A DNA stretch of 64,000 nucleotides from Erinaceus europaeus (GCF_950295315.1 NC_080164.1:58569528-58633527); one strand, 5' to 3'; shown: positions 33,400-45,129, numbered from the stretch's first letter. The notes: generated by a model not told the origin, from the letters alone. Made by a program: numbers and translations.

Positions 33400-34744
33400 A
33401 CAATACTTATGATGCTATATAAACAATCTTTTCTTTCTACTTTAGAGCAGAAGTACTGTATGGAGATAGTAATCAGCTGTAATTATTGCCTTTGAAAACT
33501 CAAGCTTTAAAACCCACAAAATACTTTAAAAATAAATGCAGGAAGCTTCATAAAATACATTTTCTCAAATCAACAAAGAAAAAAAATCAAACCAGTTAGG
33601 ACACTCAAGTGTTATTTGCAGCAATCATGATAAGTCAATTTTGTCTTAAACCATGATTGTTATAAACACTCACAAAACATATTATTTACCAGATGGCAAT
33701 TTTACTCAAGCAAACACATAAAACTTATGTTTCATTATTATCAAATAAGGATGAACTTGCCACTGGGATAACTTCAGTAGTTAAACAAACACATCTCTAC
33801 AAAATGAGGACTATGGCTTCTATCATTGGATAAGTATATAGTGCAAAAGAACTATCTTAATATTTAGTCGGGCAGACTTATATTCAAAAACCAAAGTTGA
33901 AAACAGAATACACAAACCTGCAAAATGGCATATCCATGTTTGCAGTGAACTTATACTTTCACTTTCTTAGTGTAAAACATTTGGTCTTTTAGTATTCAAA
34001 GAAGGAACAATCTGAAACTATGACTTAAAAAAAGCATGTCAAAGAATGATTAGTTGATATTACAAAATGCATCCAACTATTTTAAGACTCTATTATTACT
34101 GCCCCTCCACCAAATACAATGTCAAAATGTATGAGTTACACTTTATAAGCCATAATATTAGATACTAATGATAATACACTATTTATAATTTAACACCAGT
34201 ATATTAGTATAGGTGTATATCATACATATCAGTCTATGTGAGGGGAGGGATACCCTTCTTGTAGCCAGAAATGGTTTTAAGATTAAAGAAATTTACAATT
34301 CTGTCAATTTAATTGGTATGTTGAAAATTAGTCCTGTAGAAACTATAATTGACAGGATATGGGATATTATAGATTGTACTAGTTTAAAAAAAGAAATTTA
34401 TAATTCTTTCACAATTAGTTTTTGGAGGTTGGGAAATGAGATAATGGATTTGATTTTGGGGACCAAAAATGCTAAGCAGTGGTCTGAATATCTCTATCCC
34501 TTTCTCTTCCTCTCTCTCATACAGTAACTTAAGTCTTTTTTTTTTTAATCAGTTCTTACTGCATTGTAACAATAAAAATTGATGAGGATTGAGGGTCTTT
34601 TTTTTGCTTGTTTCCTACCCACAAATAAGGTATCATTTTGAAACTGTGTTGTAAATGAGGCAGACTGACAGTTCTTGAGCTTGTACAAGCATGAAATGGT
34701 CTCAAAGTATAACAGTACAGGGGTAAAAAAAAAAATTAATCACA
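32488..34744. other. Repeat-poor AT-rich sequence
   Basis: The longest stretch here without a retroposon I can name. It holds the (AC)n(AT)n repeat at 33359-33399, a 104-codon open frame at 34213-34527 without a known domain, and a 26-bp motif occurring near 33046 and 34323. Confidence 0.4.
33359..33399. repeat. (AC)n(AT)n microsatellite
   Basis: About 12 AC units followed by about 8 AT units. Confidence 0.95.
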
Positions 34745-34972
34745 GAAGGCTGGGGAGACAGCATAATGATTAGGCAAAAGAGTTTTATGCCTAAAAATCC
34801 AAAGTCCCAGATTCAAACCCCCCCCCAGTAACAACATAATCCAGAGCTGAGTAGTACTTTGATATCTGTCTCTTTCTATCTCTCTCTCCCCTTCCCTCTC
34901 CTCCCACCCTATCTCTATATCCTTCACTCTATCTCTTTTTCATTAAAAATAAATTAATTTAAAAAATAAAAG
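34745..34972 (+). mobile_element. SINE-C, near full length
   Basis: GGCTGGGGAGACAGCATAAT, TTATGCCTAAAAATCC, CCAGAGCTGAGTAGTACTTT, a CT-rich region and TTCATTAAAAATAAATT. It shows the full layout of this family. Confidence 0.85.
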
Positions 34973-35349
34973 AATCACAAAATGGGACTATAGAAAGTTT
35001 TTTAAAAATCAAGACTGAAAAATAAAAGAAACAGATAGATATGGTCACCTCACTCTACCAGGTCCTCACAGATCAGAACACAACTCCATAGAATGAAATC
35101 CTGTGAAGTATTTATGTCCAACAGAAGAATAAAATGTACAGATAGCCTCTCCCCCAAGATAACTTGTCGTCATACCTTGTTCTAAAAAAAATGAGAATTT
35201 CTCTTTACTCTTGAATTAGTGGCTGTAACAGAAATGAGTAAACTCCCAGTTTTCTGAATACCAATATATCTTTACAATGAGAAGAGACACAAAGAAAGAA
35301 ATTCTGGTCTTGACAATGTTACTGAATATATTAAATTAGAAAAGTATTC

Positions 35350-35545
35350 TAGAGCCAGAGTGATAGATCACCTAGGAGCATGTGCTGCTTTGCCATGCAC
35401 ATGACCTAATACAAGCCCAGTTCCCACCTCACTGTGAGAAGTTTCAGTGCTGTGGTGTCTGTCTGTCCTCTCCAACTCTTTAGCTGAAAAAGTCAACCTA
35501 CATGGTGAAGCCATGGAGATGACCAAAAAAATAAAAAATCAACAA
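35350..35545 (+). mobile_element. Old SINE (D-like)
   Basis: AGAGCCAGAGTGATAGATCA, TTTGCCATGCACATGACC, GTTCCCACCTCACTGTGAG and AGTTTCAGTGCTGTGGTGTC. Related to the copies at 15.0 kb and 45.1 kb. Confidence 0.65.
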
Positions 35546-36260
35546 ATTGATTTTAAATATAAAAGTATTCTGAAGACTTTCCCCAAATGTGATCTCAAAA
35601 GCTCTAAAACTAACAATTCAGGACAGCAGAGACTTCTCACTGGACAGAGACAAAATAAACAATAGTCTCTTTCCATAAAAGAGTAGACAGACACTTCATC
35701 TTGGCAGAACATTTTGCCATTGAAGGACGGATTGCCTTTAGATTGCAACTTCCTTGAGGGTCGAGCCTCTCTCTCTCTCTCTATTACATTTTGAATTGCA
35801 ACTAAAACACTGAGAACTTTCAAAGAATATTGGTTTGTGACAGACAAAATGGATCACTTACACAGTACATCACACCAAAAGCTTTAATACACTCAGGCAA
35901 GATCGTTTCATCATTACCAAGGAGCCAGAGAAAAGACAAGGAGAGAATAATTTATATAGTTGTTCCTTCATAAGTGCTCTTCGAACTTGCACCAAAATTA
36001 AACTATGACTCCAGAAACAAAAAAGAAGTAATAATGTATGTAATGTATTCACAATTTCTAATACCTTGATACATTCACTTGGGATTGTATTTATGTCTAC
36101 GACACCTATTTCCTGTTGCTGAGAAAATATCAATACCAGTCATATTAACATCAGGAAGAGAATACTAAAAAAAAAAAAAAAAAATCAGAGGATATACTGA
36201 TATAACATGGCACTTAGTACCCAAATCCTAATGAGTATGAGGATCTTGTCAGGATAACCA
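35546..36260. other. No recognised feature
   Basis: Unique-looking sequence with a short (CT)n run near 35765 and an A-run at 36166-36184. Confidence 0.35.
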
Positions 36261-36360
36261 TACAAGCTGAAAATGAAGAACAAAGGAACCGTAAGGCAAT
36301 CAGAAGAACAGAAATAACTAAAGTGAGGACAGAAATAAATAACAATGAAAATAAGAAAAC

Positions 36361-37467
36361 CAATCCCCACACCTACAGACATCTAATCTTTGATAAGGGG
36401 GCCAAAAGGATTAAATGGAAAAAGGAGGCTACCTTCAATAAATGGTGCTGGGAAAACTGGGTTGTAACATGCAGAAGAATGAAATTGAGCCACTTTATCT
36501 CACTAGAAACAAAAATCAACTCCAAATGGATCAAAGACCTAGATGTCAGACCAGAAACAATCAAATACTTAGAGGAAAACATTGGTAAAACACTTTCCCA
36601 CCTACACCTCAAGGACATCTTTGATGAATCAAACCCAATTGCAAGGAAGACTAAAGCAGAAACAAACCAATGGGACTACATCAAATTGAAAAGCTTCTGC
36701 ACAGCCAAAGAAACTATCACACAAACAAAGACACCCCTCACAGAGTGGGAGAAGATCTTCACATGCCATACATGAGACAAGAAACTAATCACCAAAATAT
36801 ATAAAGAGCTCAGCAAACTTAGCGCCAAAAAAGCAAATGACCCCATCCAAAAATGGGCAGAGGATATGAACAAAACATTCACTACAGAGGAGATCCAAAA
36901 GGCTAACAAATATATGAAAAACTGCTCTAGGTCACTGATTGTCAGAGAAATGCAAATTAAGACAACACTAAGATACCACCTCACTCCTGTAAGAATGGCA
37001 TACATCAAAAAGACAGTAGCAACAAATGCTGGAGAGATTGTGGGGACAGAGGAACCCTTTTACATTGCTGGTGGGAATGTAAATTGGTACAGCCTCTGTG
37101 GAGAGCAGTCTGGAAAACTCTCAGAAGGCCAGACATGGACCTTCCATATGATCCAGTAATTCCTCTCCTGGGGTTATAGCCCAAGGACTCCATAACACCC
37201 AACCAAAAAGAGGTGTGTACTCCTATGCTCATAGCAGCACAATTCATAATAGCTAAAACCTGGAAGCAACCCACGTGCCCAACAACAGATGAGTGGCTGA
37301 GAAAGCTGTGGTATATATACACAATGGAATACTATGCAGCTATCAAGAACAATGAACCCACCTTCTCTGACCCATCTTGGATGGAGCTAGAAGTTATTAT
37401 GTTAAGTGAGCTAAGTCAGAAAGATAAAGATGAGTATGGGATGATCCCACTCATCAACGGAAGTTGA
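36361..37467 (+). pseudogene. L1 ORF2 C-terminal part in the young copy
   Basis: Reads [19 protein letters not shown] through [20 protein letters not shown] to GMIPLINGS. It has the TGA (36773-36775) and TAG (37177-37179) found at the equivalent places in the 15.4-kb copy, plus a private one-base deletion near 37012 that shifts the frame ahead of the Cys-rich box. There both Cys codons of CWRDC are kept. The open frame 36323-36775 fuses older-L1 codons to this copy by chance. Confidence 0.92.
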
Positions 37468-38846
37468 GTAAGAAGATCTGAAAGGGAAACTAAAAGTAGG
37501 ACCTGACCAAATTGTAAGTAGGGCACCAAAGTAATAACCCTGAGGTAAGGGGTAGACATGCAGCTTCCTGGGACAGTGGGGGGTGGGAGTGGGTGGGAGG
37601 GATGGGTCACAGTCTTTTGGTGGTGGGAATGGTGTTTATGTACACTCCTAGTAAAATGTAGTCATATAAATCACTAGTTAATTAATATGAGAGGGGGAAA
37701 ATTAATTGTATGTCTCGAGGTTTTTCAAAACACAAACTGAATCTTTTTAATATACAGGCTGTGTAATTGATAGGCATACTCTCTCAAAAGCCTAGACCAA
37801 GTAGATCAGAAGCAACCAATAGCACAGCTATATACAAGATACTGGGTACTGTACAGCAAACCCTAACAAAAGGCCTTTTCAAAGTTAACCCAATTACCAA
37901 ATAATGTGATGATAACATTAACTATCGATTGTCTTTTTGAACCCTAAGACAGCAGGAACCTCACATCTCCACTATAGAGCCTCTACTTCCCCCAGTCCTG
38001 GAACCATTGGATAGGGCCCACTTTCCCGTATGCCTCTCCCAATCCATATCAAATAATATTGCATCTGCCGATCACAACCTAACCTACACAACGATTGCCA
38101 CCTCAACATGCTTCACTTCAGACTGTGTCCAGAGACTTCACGTGTGGAATGACAACCCTTCAGCTTCATTACTCGGGTGAGACCTTTCCTTTCATAGTAT
38201 ACTCTAATTCCATCTCAGGTGGTTCACTTTCTAACAAAGTCCCAAAACCTAGATATACACCAGTTTCTGTTAGAGAGAGCATATGTTCACACATATCCGT
38301 AAACTACTGCAAAATATATACCTGAAAGCAGAAGTACACTAGAGTTTGCAGTGTGTACCCACCAACAGTTCCTCTCCACTATTCCAACCTTTGGGTCCAT
38401 GATTGCTCAACAATTTGTTTGGCTTTGTATGTTAACTCTCTTTTCAGCCATCACGTTCCAAATGCCATCAGGATGCCGGCCAGGCTTCCCTGGATTGAAG
38501 ACCCCACCAAGGTGTCCTGGAGCTGTGCTTCCCCAGAGACCCACCCTACTAGGGAAAGGGAGAGGCAGACTGGGAGTATGGACCGACCAGTCAACGCCCA
38601 TGTCCAGCAGGGAAGCAATTACAGAAGCCAGACCTTCTACCTTCTGCAACCCACAATGACCCTGGGTCCATGCTCCCAGAGGGATAGAGAATGGGAAAGT
38701 TATCAGGGGAGGGTGTGGGATATGGAGAATGGGTGGTGGGAATTGTGTGGAATTGTACCCCTCGTACCCTATGGTTTTGTTAATTAATACTTTCTTAAAT
38801 AAAAATAAAAAATAAAATAATAATAATAATAACAATTAAAAAAAAA
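36361..38846 (+). mobile_element. Young L1 type A, 5'-truncated, 14-bp TSD
   Basis: Starts at CAATCCCCACACCTACAGAC in ORF2 and ends with the short-form type A 3' UTR and an AATAATAATAAT/A-rich tail. GAAAATAAGAAAAC flanks it at 36347-36360 and 38847-38860. It is inserted in the older L1. Confidence 0.95.
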
Positions 38847-38860
38847 GAAAATAAGAAAAC

Positions 38861-41800
38861 CATACAAAAGATCAACGAAAGTAATGCTGGTTCTTTGAAA
38901 GAGTGAACAAATTTGACAAACCTTTAGCCAGACTCACAAAACAAAGAAGGGAGAATACCCAAATAAATCAGATTGTAAATGAAAGAGGAGATATCACAAC
39001 AGACACTAAGAAATTCAACATACCATGTGAGGCCTCTATGAACAACCATATGCCACCAAGCTAGAGAACCAGGAAGAAATGGATAATTTCCTAAATACCT
39101 ACAAACTTCTAAAATTAAATAAAGAGGAACCAGATAATATGAACAGGCCAATCACAGCCAATAAAATTGAAACAGTTATAAAAAAAACCTTCCCAAACAT
39201 AAAAGTCCTGGACCAATGATTTTACAAATGAATTCTACAAGGAAGAGTTAATACCTCTACTTTTAAAAGTCTTCCAGAAAACTGAAGACACAATATGCCC
39301 TTCCAGCTTCTATGAAGCCAACATCACTCTGATACCAAATTAAGACAGAGACACAACCAAAAAAGAAACTACAGACCAATATCTCTGATGAACATAGATG
39401 CTAAAATACTGAACAAAATATTAGCCAACCGGATACAGAAGTAGGTTAAAAAGATTGTTCATCATGACCAGGTGGGATTTATCCCAGGCATGCAAGGTTG
39501 CTTTAATATATATAAATCAATCAACGTGATCCACCACATCAATAAAAGCAAGATCAAACACCACATGGTTATATAAATAGATGCAGAGAAAGCCTTTGAT
39601 AAAATCCAGCACCCCTTTATGATCAAAATGCTAAAAAAAAAATGGGAATAGATGGAAAATTCTTCAAGATAGTGCAATCTATATATAGCAAACCTACAGC
39701 CAACATCATACCCAATAGTGAAAAACTGGAAGCATTTCCCCTCAGATCAGGTACCAGGCAGGGATGCCCCCTATCACCATACTATTCAACATAGTGTTGG
39801 AAGTTCTTGCCATAGCAATCAGGCAGGAGCAAGGAAATCAAGGGATACGGATTAGAAGAGAAGAAGTCAAACTCTCCCTATTTGCAGATGACATGATAGT
39901 ATACATAGAAAAACCTAAAGAATCCAGCAAGGAGCTTTTGAAAACCATCAGGCAATACAGTAAGAAGTCAGGCTACAAAATTAACATTCAAAGGTCAGTG
40001 GCATTCCACTGTGCAAACACTAAATTAGAAGAAGTTGAAATCCAGAAATCAATTCCTTTTACTATAGCAACAAAAACAATAAAATATCTAGGAATAAACC
40101 TAACCAAAGAAGGGAAAGACTTGTTTACTGAAAATTATGAGTCACAACTCAAAGAAACAGAAAAAGACACAAGGAAGTGGATATTCCATGTTCATGGGTT
40201 GGAAGAATTAACATCATCAAAATGAATATACTACCCAGAGCCAGATACAAATTTAATGCTATCCCCATCAAGATCCCAACTACATTTTTAGGAGAATAGA
40301 ACAAATTCTACAAATGTTTACCGGGAACCAGAAAAGACCTAGAATAGCCATAAAAGTCTTGAGAAGAAAGAACAGAACTGGAGGTACCACACTCCCAGAT
40401 CTCAAATTGTATTATAGGGCCGTTGTTATCAAAACTGCTTGGTACTGGAACATGAATAGATACACTGAACAGTGGAATAAAATTGAGAGCCCAGAAGTAA
40501 GCCTCCACACCTATGGACATCTAATCTTTGGCAAAGGTGCCCAGACTATTAAATGGGGAATGGTGAGTATCTTCAACAAATGGTGTTGAAAAAAAAAAAT
40601 GGGTGGAAACATGCAGAAGAATGGATCTGAACCACTACATTTCACCAAACACAAAAGTAAATTCCAACTGGATCAAAGACTTGGATGTTAGACCAGAAAC
40701 TACCAGTTACTTAGAGGAAAATATTGGCAGAACTCGGTTCTGCATTAATTTTAAAGATATCTTCTATTGCTATGCTTCACATTGGTTTGGTCTCACTCTC
40801 CCCCCACCGGGAGATGTGGCTTAGCCCCTGCTAGTTTCGCGCCTCACTTTCTCCCCGCCCCCTATGCTACACAGTTCCGGAGTTCTGGCCGTGGCCACTG
40901 GAGGAGAAGGATGCAGGCCAGATCTGTGTGGTGATTGGTTTGGGTTAGTTTGTGAATCGTTGTTCATGAATAAAGAAATACAGCTTCCTGGCCCAGCCGT
41001 GTGTCCCTGAGTCTCTGTTACCGCCACGAAGCTAGCCTGACCTGTTGGAGCCCCGAACCTAACGACAATCTTCAATTAAACAAATCCTATTACAAAGAAG
41101 ACTAAGGCAAGTATAAACAAATGGGACTACAACAAATTAAAAAGCTTCTGCACAGCAAAAGAAACCACTACCCAAACCAAGAGACCCCTCACAGAATGTG
41201 AGATCTTTACATGCCATATATCAGACAAGCGTTTAATAACCAAAATATATAAAGAGGTTGACAAAATCAACAAGAAAACAAATGTCCCCATACAAAAATG
41301 GGGGGAGCACACAGACAGAATATTCACCATAGAAGAGATCCAAAATGCCAACAAACATGAAACAATGCTCCAAGTCATCAACTGTCAGAAAAATGCAAAT
41401 AAAGGCAACAATGAGACACTACTTCACTTCTGTGAGAATGTCATACATCAGAAATGGTAACAGCAGCAAATGCTGGAGAGGTTGTGGGGTCAAAGAAACC
41501 CTCTTGCACTGCTGGTGGGAATGTCAATTGGTCCCACCTCTGTGGAGAGCAATCTGGAAAACTCTCAGAAGGCTATAAAAGGTCCTACACTATATAGGAC
41601 CCTGCAATTCCTCTCCTGGGGATACATCATAAGGAACCCAACACACCCATCCCAAAAGATCTGTGTACACATATGTTCATAGAAGCACAATTTTTAATAG
41701 CCAAAACCTGGAAGCAACCCAGGTGTCCAACAACAGATAAGTGGTTGAGCAAGCTGTGGTATATATACACAATGGAATACTACTCAGCTATTAAAAATGT

Positions 41801-41920
41801 TGATTTCACTGTTTTCAGCCCATCTTGGATGGAGCTTGAAGAAATCATGTTAAGTGAAATAAGTCAGAAACAGAAGGATGAATATGGGATGATCTCACTC
41901 TCAGGCAGAAGTTGAAAAAC
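38861..41920 (+). pseudogene. L1 ORF2 of the older type B element
   Basis: Linker (GGTTCTTTGAAAGAGTGAAC), RT entry, [32 protein letters not shown], catalytic FADD (39881-39892), [23 protein letters not shown] block, then past the LTR the [12 protein letters not shown] block, [18 protein letters not shown] (~41470-41525, all Cys/His kept) and the C-terminal MISLSGRS. Longest open part 39764-40225 (153 codons); frameshifts and stops elsewhere. Confidence 0.88.
40765..41067. mobile_element. Solo LTR of an endogenous retrovirus
   Basis: A 303-bp GC- and CpG-rich block in AT-rich L1, flanked by ATCTTC at 40759-40764 and 41068-41073, with L1 continuous across it. It contains a polyadenylation signal AATAAA (40969-40974) and ends in AACGACA, giving the usual terminal CA. 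The 5' end reads TATTGC where TG is usual, so one base may have changed. A 6-bp TSD fits class II (beta-like) elements. By its AATAAA it reads on the plus strand. No internal viral genes are left. Confidence 0.8.
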
Positions 41921-42104
41921 AAGATCAGAAGAGAAAACACAAGTAGAACCTGAACTGGAGTTGGTGTATTGCACCAAAGTAAAAGACTCTGTGGTGGTGG
42001 GGTGGGGGTGGGGGATTGAGGGAGGGATTACAGGCCCTGGAAGAGGATGACAGAGGACCTCGTGAAGGTTGTATTGTCATGTGTTGTTCTTGTTGTTTTA
42101 TCGT

Positions 42105-42193
42105 TATTTCTTTATTGGGGTAGTAATGTTTTATAGTAGACAGTAAATACAATAGTTTGTACTATAAAACATTACTACCCCAATAAAGAAATA
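42105..42193. repeat. Perfect 34-bp inverted repeat at an L1 3' end
   Basis: Arms 42105-42138 and 42160-42193 are exact complements, separated by 21 bp. The right arm is the type B L1 terminus (CCCCAATAAAGAAATA). The left arm plus spacer is the same terminus on the opposite strand, as in the inverted copy at 45.2 kb. Confidence 0.95.
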
Positions 42194-42214
42194 AAAAAAG
42201 AATCCAGCAAAAAA

Positions 42215-42322
42215 TAAATAAATATAATGATAAAACAACAAAAGGGGAAAAAATACCCTTCAGAGCAGTGGATTTGTGGTGCAGGCACTGAGCCCTAGCA
42301 ATAACCCTGGAGGCAAAAAAAA
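42215..42322 (+). mobile_element. SINE 3' module
   Basis: ACAACAAAAGGGGAAAAAAT, GAGCAGTGGATTTGTGGTGC, AGGCACTGAGCCCTAGCAAT and AACCCTGGAGGC plus an A-run: the 3' part of a long SINE without its tRNA-like head. Confidence 0.8.
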
Positions 42323-42444
42323 AACCTCATAACAGAAGTGTAGCATCAACATATGAACTTTCTTATTCATTTGTGCCATAAGGATGCAATAAAGGATACT
42401 TTCATTATGTAGTTAGTGTAGCTTCTTATAAAACAGTTTGTAAA

Positions 42445-44350
42445 CCTAGGGTGGGGCCTACTTTCCTGCATGTTTCTCTAAATTCATACCAAATGATGTT
42501 GCATCTGCTGATCCCAATCTAATCGATGCAACGAGTACCACCTCAGCATGCTTCACTTCAGACTGTGTCCAGAGACGTCAGGCATGGAATGTCAACCCTT
42601 CACCCTCATTACTCAGGTGAGACTTTTCCTTTCATAGGATTCTCTAATTCCATTTCAGGTGGTTCACTTCCTAACAAAGTCCCAAAACCTAGATATACAC
42701 CAACTCCCATGAGATAGGGCATATGTTCATATGTATCCATAAATTAAGGCAAAATATATACCTGAAAGCAAAAGTACACAGTAGTCCACAGTGAGTCAGT
42801 ATAAAGTTCATAATGAAATAGTGTCTATTTAAACTTAGATACCCTCGGGAGTCGGGTTTAGTGCAGCAGCTTAAGCGCATGTGGCTCAAAGTGAAGTACA
42901 AGGACTGGCATAAGGATCCCAGTTCGAGCACCTGGCTCCCCACCTGCAGGGGAGTTGTTTCACAAGTGGTCAAGCAGGTCTGCAGGTATCTATCTTTCTC
43001 TCCCCCTCTCTGTCTGTCCCTCCTCTCTCCATTTCTCTCTGCCCTATCCAGCAACAAGGACAACAATAAAACAACAAGGGCAACGAAAGGGAAAATAAAA
43101 ACTTAGATACCCTCCTCACCTACTTTCCCATTACACTTCCCTCACTCACTCCAAAGCTAACCTTATCAAAGCAAGGACTGCAAAAGCTGAATAATGGCAA
43201 GAGGCTGGAATACTTTAACGATGACTCTTTAGTCACTATCAGACCATCCATCAGCTGGGACCCTATTTGGGGAGTCCCAAGATTCCCAAACAGACATGAT
43301 GGGCCTAGATCTCGAATAAATCCCTCTCTCCATTGTTACCAGTCATCTCTATCAGGAGCAACACAATAATCCCCCTGGGGGCCCACATAGGACCTTGCCC
43401 TCAACTTGGATCAAGAACGGTAGAAAATGTTCCATCCTCCAAAGGAGGCTTGTAACATACTCTATGCTACACTTGAGGAAGATTGGTCCTGATATTGGGG
43501 CAGCTTGGAAGGTTTCTACTCATGACCACAGAATATGAGCTCAGATCTATAGGGATGCAGAGGTCACATAGGCTCCTAAGCTAAATATGGGCTCCAGATC
43601 ACATCAAATCGATGGGGTTTACAGTCAACAATATTTATATACCTTCCCCATATTTGGGAGCTACTCTCTTCCCTGGTCCAGCTTTCTGGTCCTTTTTCCA
43701 GCCATGGCATCATCTCCCAGACATTAACTTGTATCCACCTGCATATCAGGATTGCAGGCTCAGGGGAAAGAAAAAAAATAACACTAGTATAGCCACAGGC
43801 CCTTTGTAATATAACTAAAATATGCATACTAGCTATCTACAAAACAGAGACATACACCCCACAACTCTTCATTTGCACTATTCCAGCCTTTAGGTTCATG
43901 ATTAGTCAATAACTTGTTTGGCCTTCTTTTTTTTTCTCTCTCTCTCTCTTGTTTGGCTTTCTATATTAACTCTTTCTTTTTAGCCATCGGGTTCTAGATG
44001 GTAGCATGATGCCAACCAGACTTCCCTGGACAGACAACCTCACCAAAGTGTCCTAGAGCTCCGATTCCCCAGAACCCCACCCCACTAAGGAAAAAGAGAG
44101 ATAGGCTGGGAGTATGGATCTACCTGTCAATGCCCATGTTCAGCAGGGAAGCAATTACAAAAGCCAGACCTTCCACCTTCTGCATCCCACAATGACCTTG
44201 GGTCCATACTACCAGAGAGTTAAATAATAAGAAAGCTATCAAAGGAGGGGATGGAATATGGAGTTCTGGTGGTGGGAATTGTGTGGAGTTATACCCCTCT
44301 TATCCTATGGTTTTGTCAGTGTTTCCTTTTTATAAATAAAAAGAAAAGAA
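42445..44350 (+). mobile_element. L1 type A long 3' UTR
   Basis: A 3' UTR without ORF2, colinear with the inverted long form at 20.3-21.9 kb. It includes the central block (43115-43860) absent from the young L1 copies and ends TATGGTTTTGTCAGTGTTTCC and an A-rich tail. It is interrupted by a SINE-A and by a small pyrimidine insertion at 43928-43947. Confidence 0.88.
42847..43098 (+). mobile_element. SINE-A, 16-bp TSD, in L1 3' UTR
   Basis: GGGAGTCGGGTTTAGTGCAG head, intact box B-like CAGTTCGAGCACC, CTCCCCACCTGCAGGGGAG and an ACAACAAGGGCAACGAAAGG tail. AAACTTAGATACCCTC flanks it at 42831-42846 and 43099-43114. Confidence 0.96.
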
Positions 44351-44354
44351 AAAA

Positions 44355-45125
44355 ATCCCTCCACTTTAAAACAGACCCTCTCAGTACTGAACACTTTCTG
44401 CGAGAGGTGAACATGCTACAAGGGTATATAATTTTTAGTCACAGAGTCACTCTCCTCCTAGGGATAGTGGTAGAGAATTCTCAAGATAAACACCAGATCT
44501 GTTTTTCAAAGAGCCATCTTCACATAATTTCCCAACAAGTGCAATCATTTCAATAATTCTTAACTGGATTTTTTCAAAGTCCAAGATTGATATTCCTTAT
44601 CAAAGTGAGGGGAATTCATTTATGGCTATAGAGAAATATAAATTGAAATCTTCCCCTACACACTTTCCTCCTTCATGAACTGGATACAGTGAACAGCATT
44701 TCTTTCTGTTAATGTGTGGCTTGAAATTCCACAATACATTGAAATAGACTCTCTTCAGCATACCACAGGATATATCATCTATAAATATGTGTACCACCAG
44801 TTCTCATACACACCCCTCAGTGCCCCTGATTAATATGTGATATTTCCCTAGATAATGAAATGCATAGAGCCATGACCCTTTTAAGTAGATAGTATGAAAA
44901 TATAATTTCTGATATACCACGAAGGTAGCCTTTCATCTGCATCAAATTCAAGTGTGTAGGTGCTTATAGAAGCCATTTAATCTGAATCTAATGCAATCTC
45001 TGAACTTTTTGAGGAGTGTTTCCATTGGTGTTGAAGCAGGTTGATGCTCCACAGAGTTCAAGTGTAAAAGATTCTTTGCTTTTTCCTTTCTCCACTCAGT
45101 AAAAAAGAAAAAAATGCATGGGAAA
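44355..45125. other. No recognised feature
   Basis: No named repeat; small open frames only. Confidence 0.35.
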
Positions 45126-45129
45126 TTAG

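Larger units (their letters stand above)
36270..42193 (+). mobile_element. Older L1 type B, carrying a young L1 and a solo LTR
   Basis: Pieces 36270-36360, 38861-40764 and 41068-42193 read as one L1 when the young L1 (36361-38846) and the LTR (40765-41067) are left out. It contains ORF2 from the linker to the C-terminus and a short 3' UTR (about 41920-42193) ending CCCCAATAAAGAAATA. The 3' UTR is unrelated to type A and has a G-rich tract (GGGGTGGGGGTGGGGG, ~42000). Confidence 0.85.
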
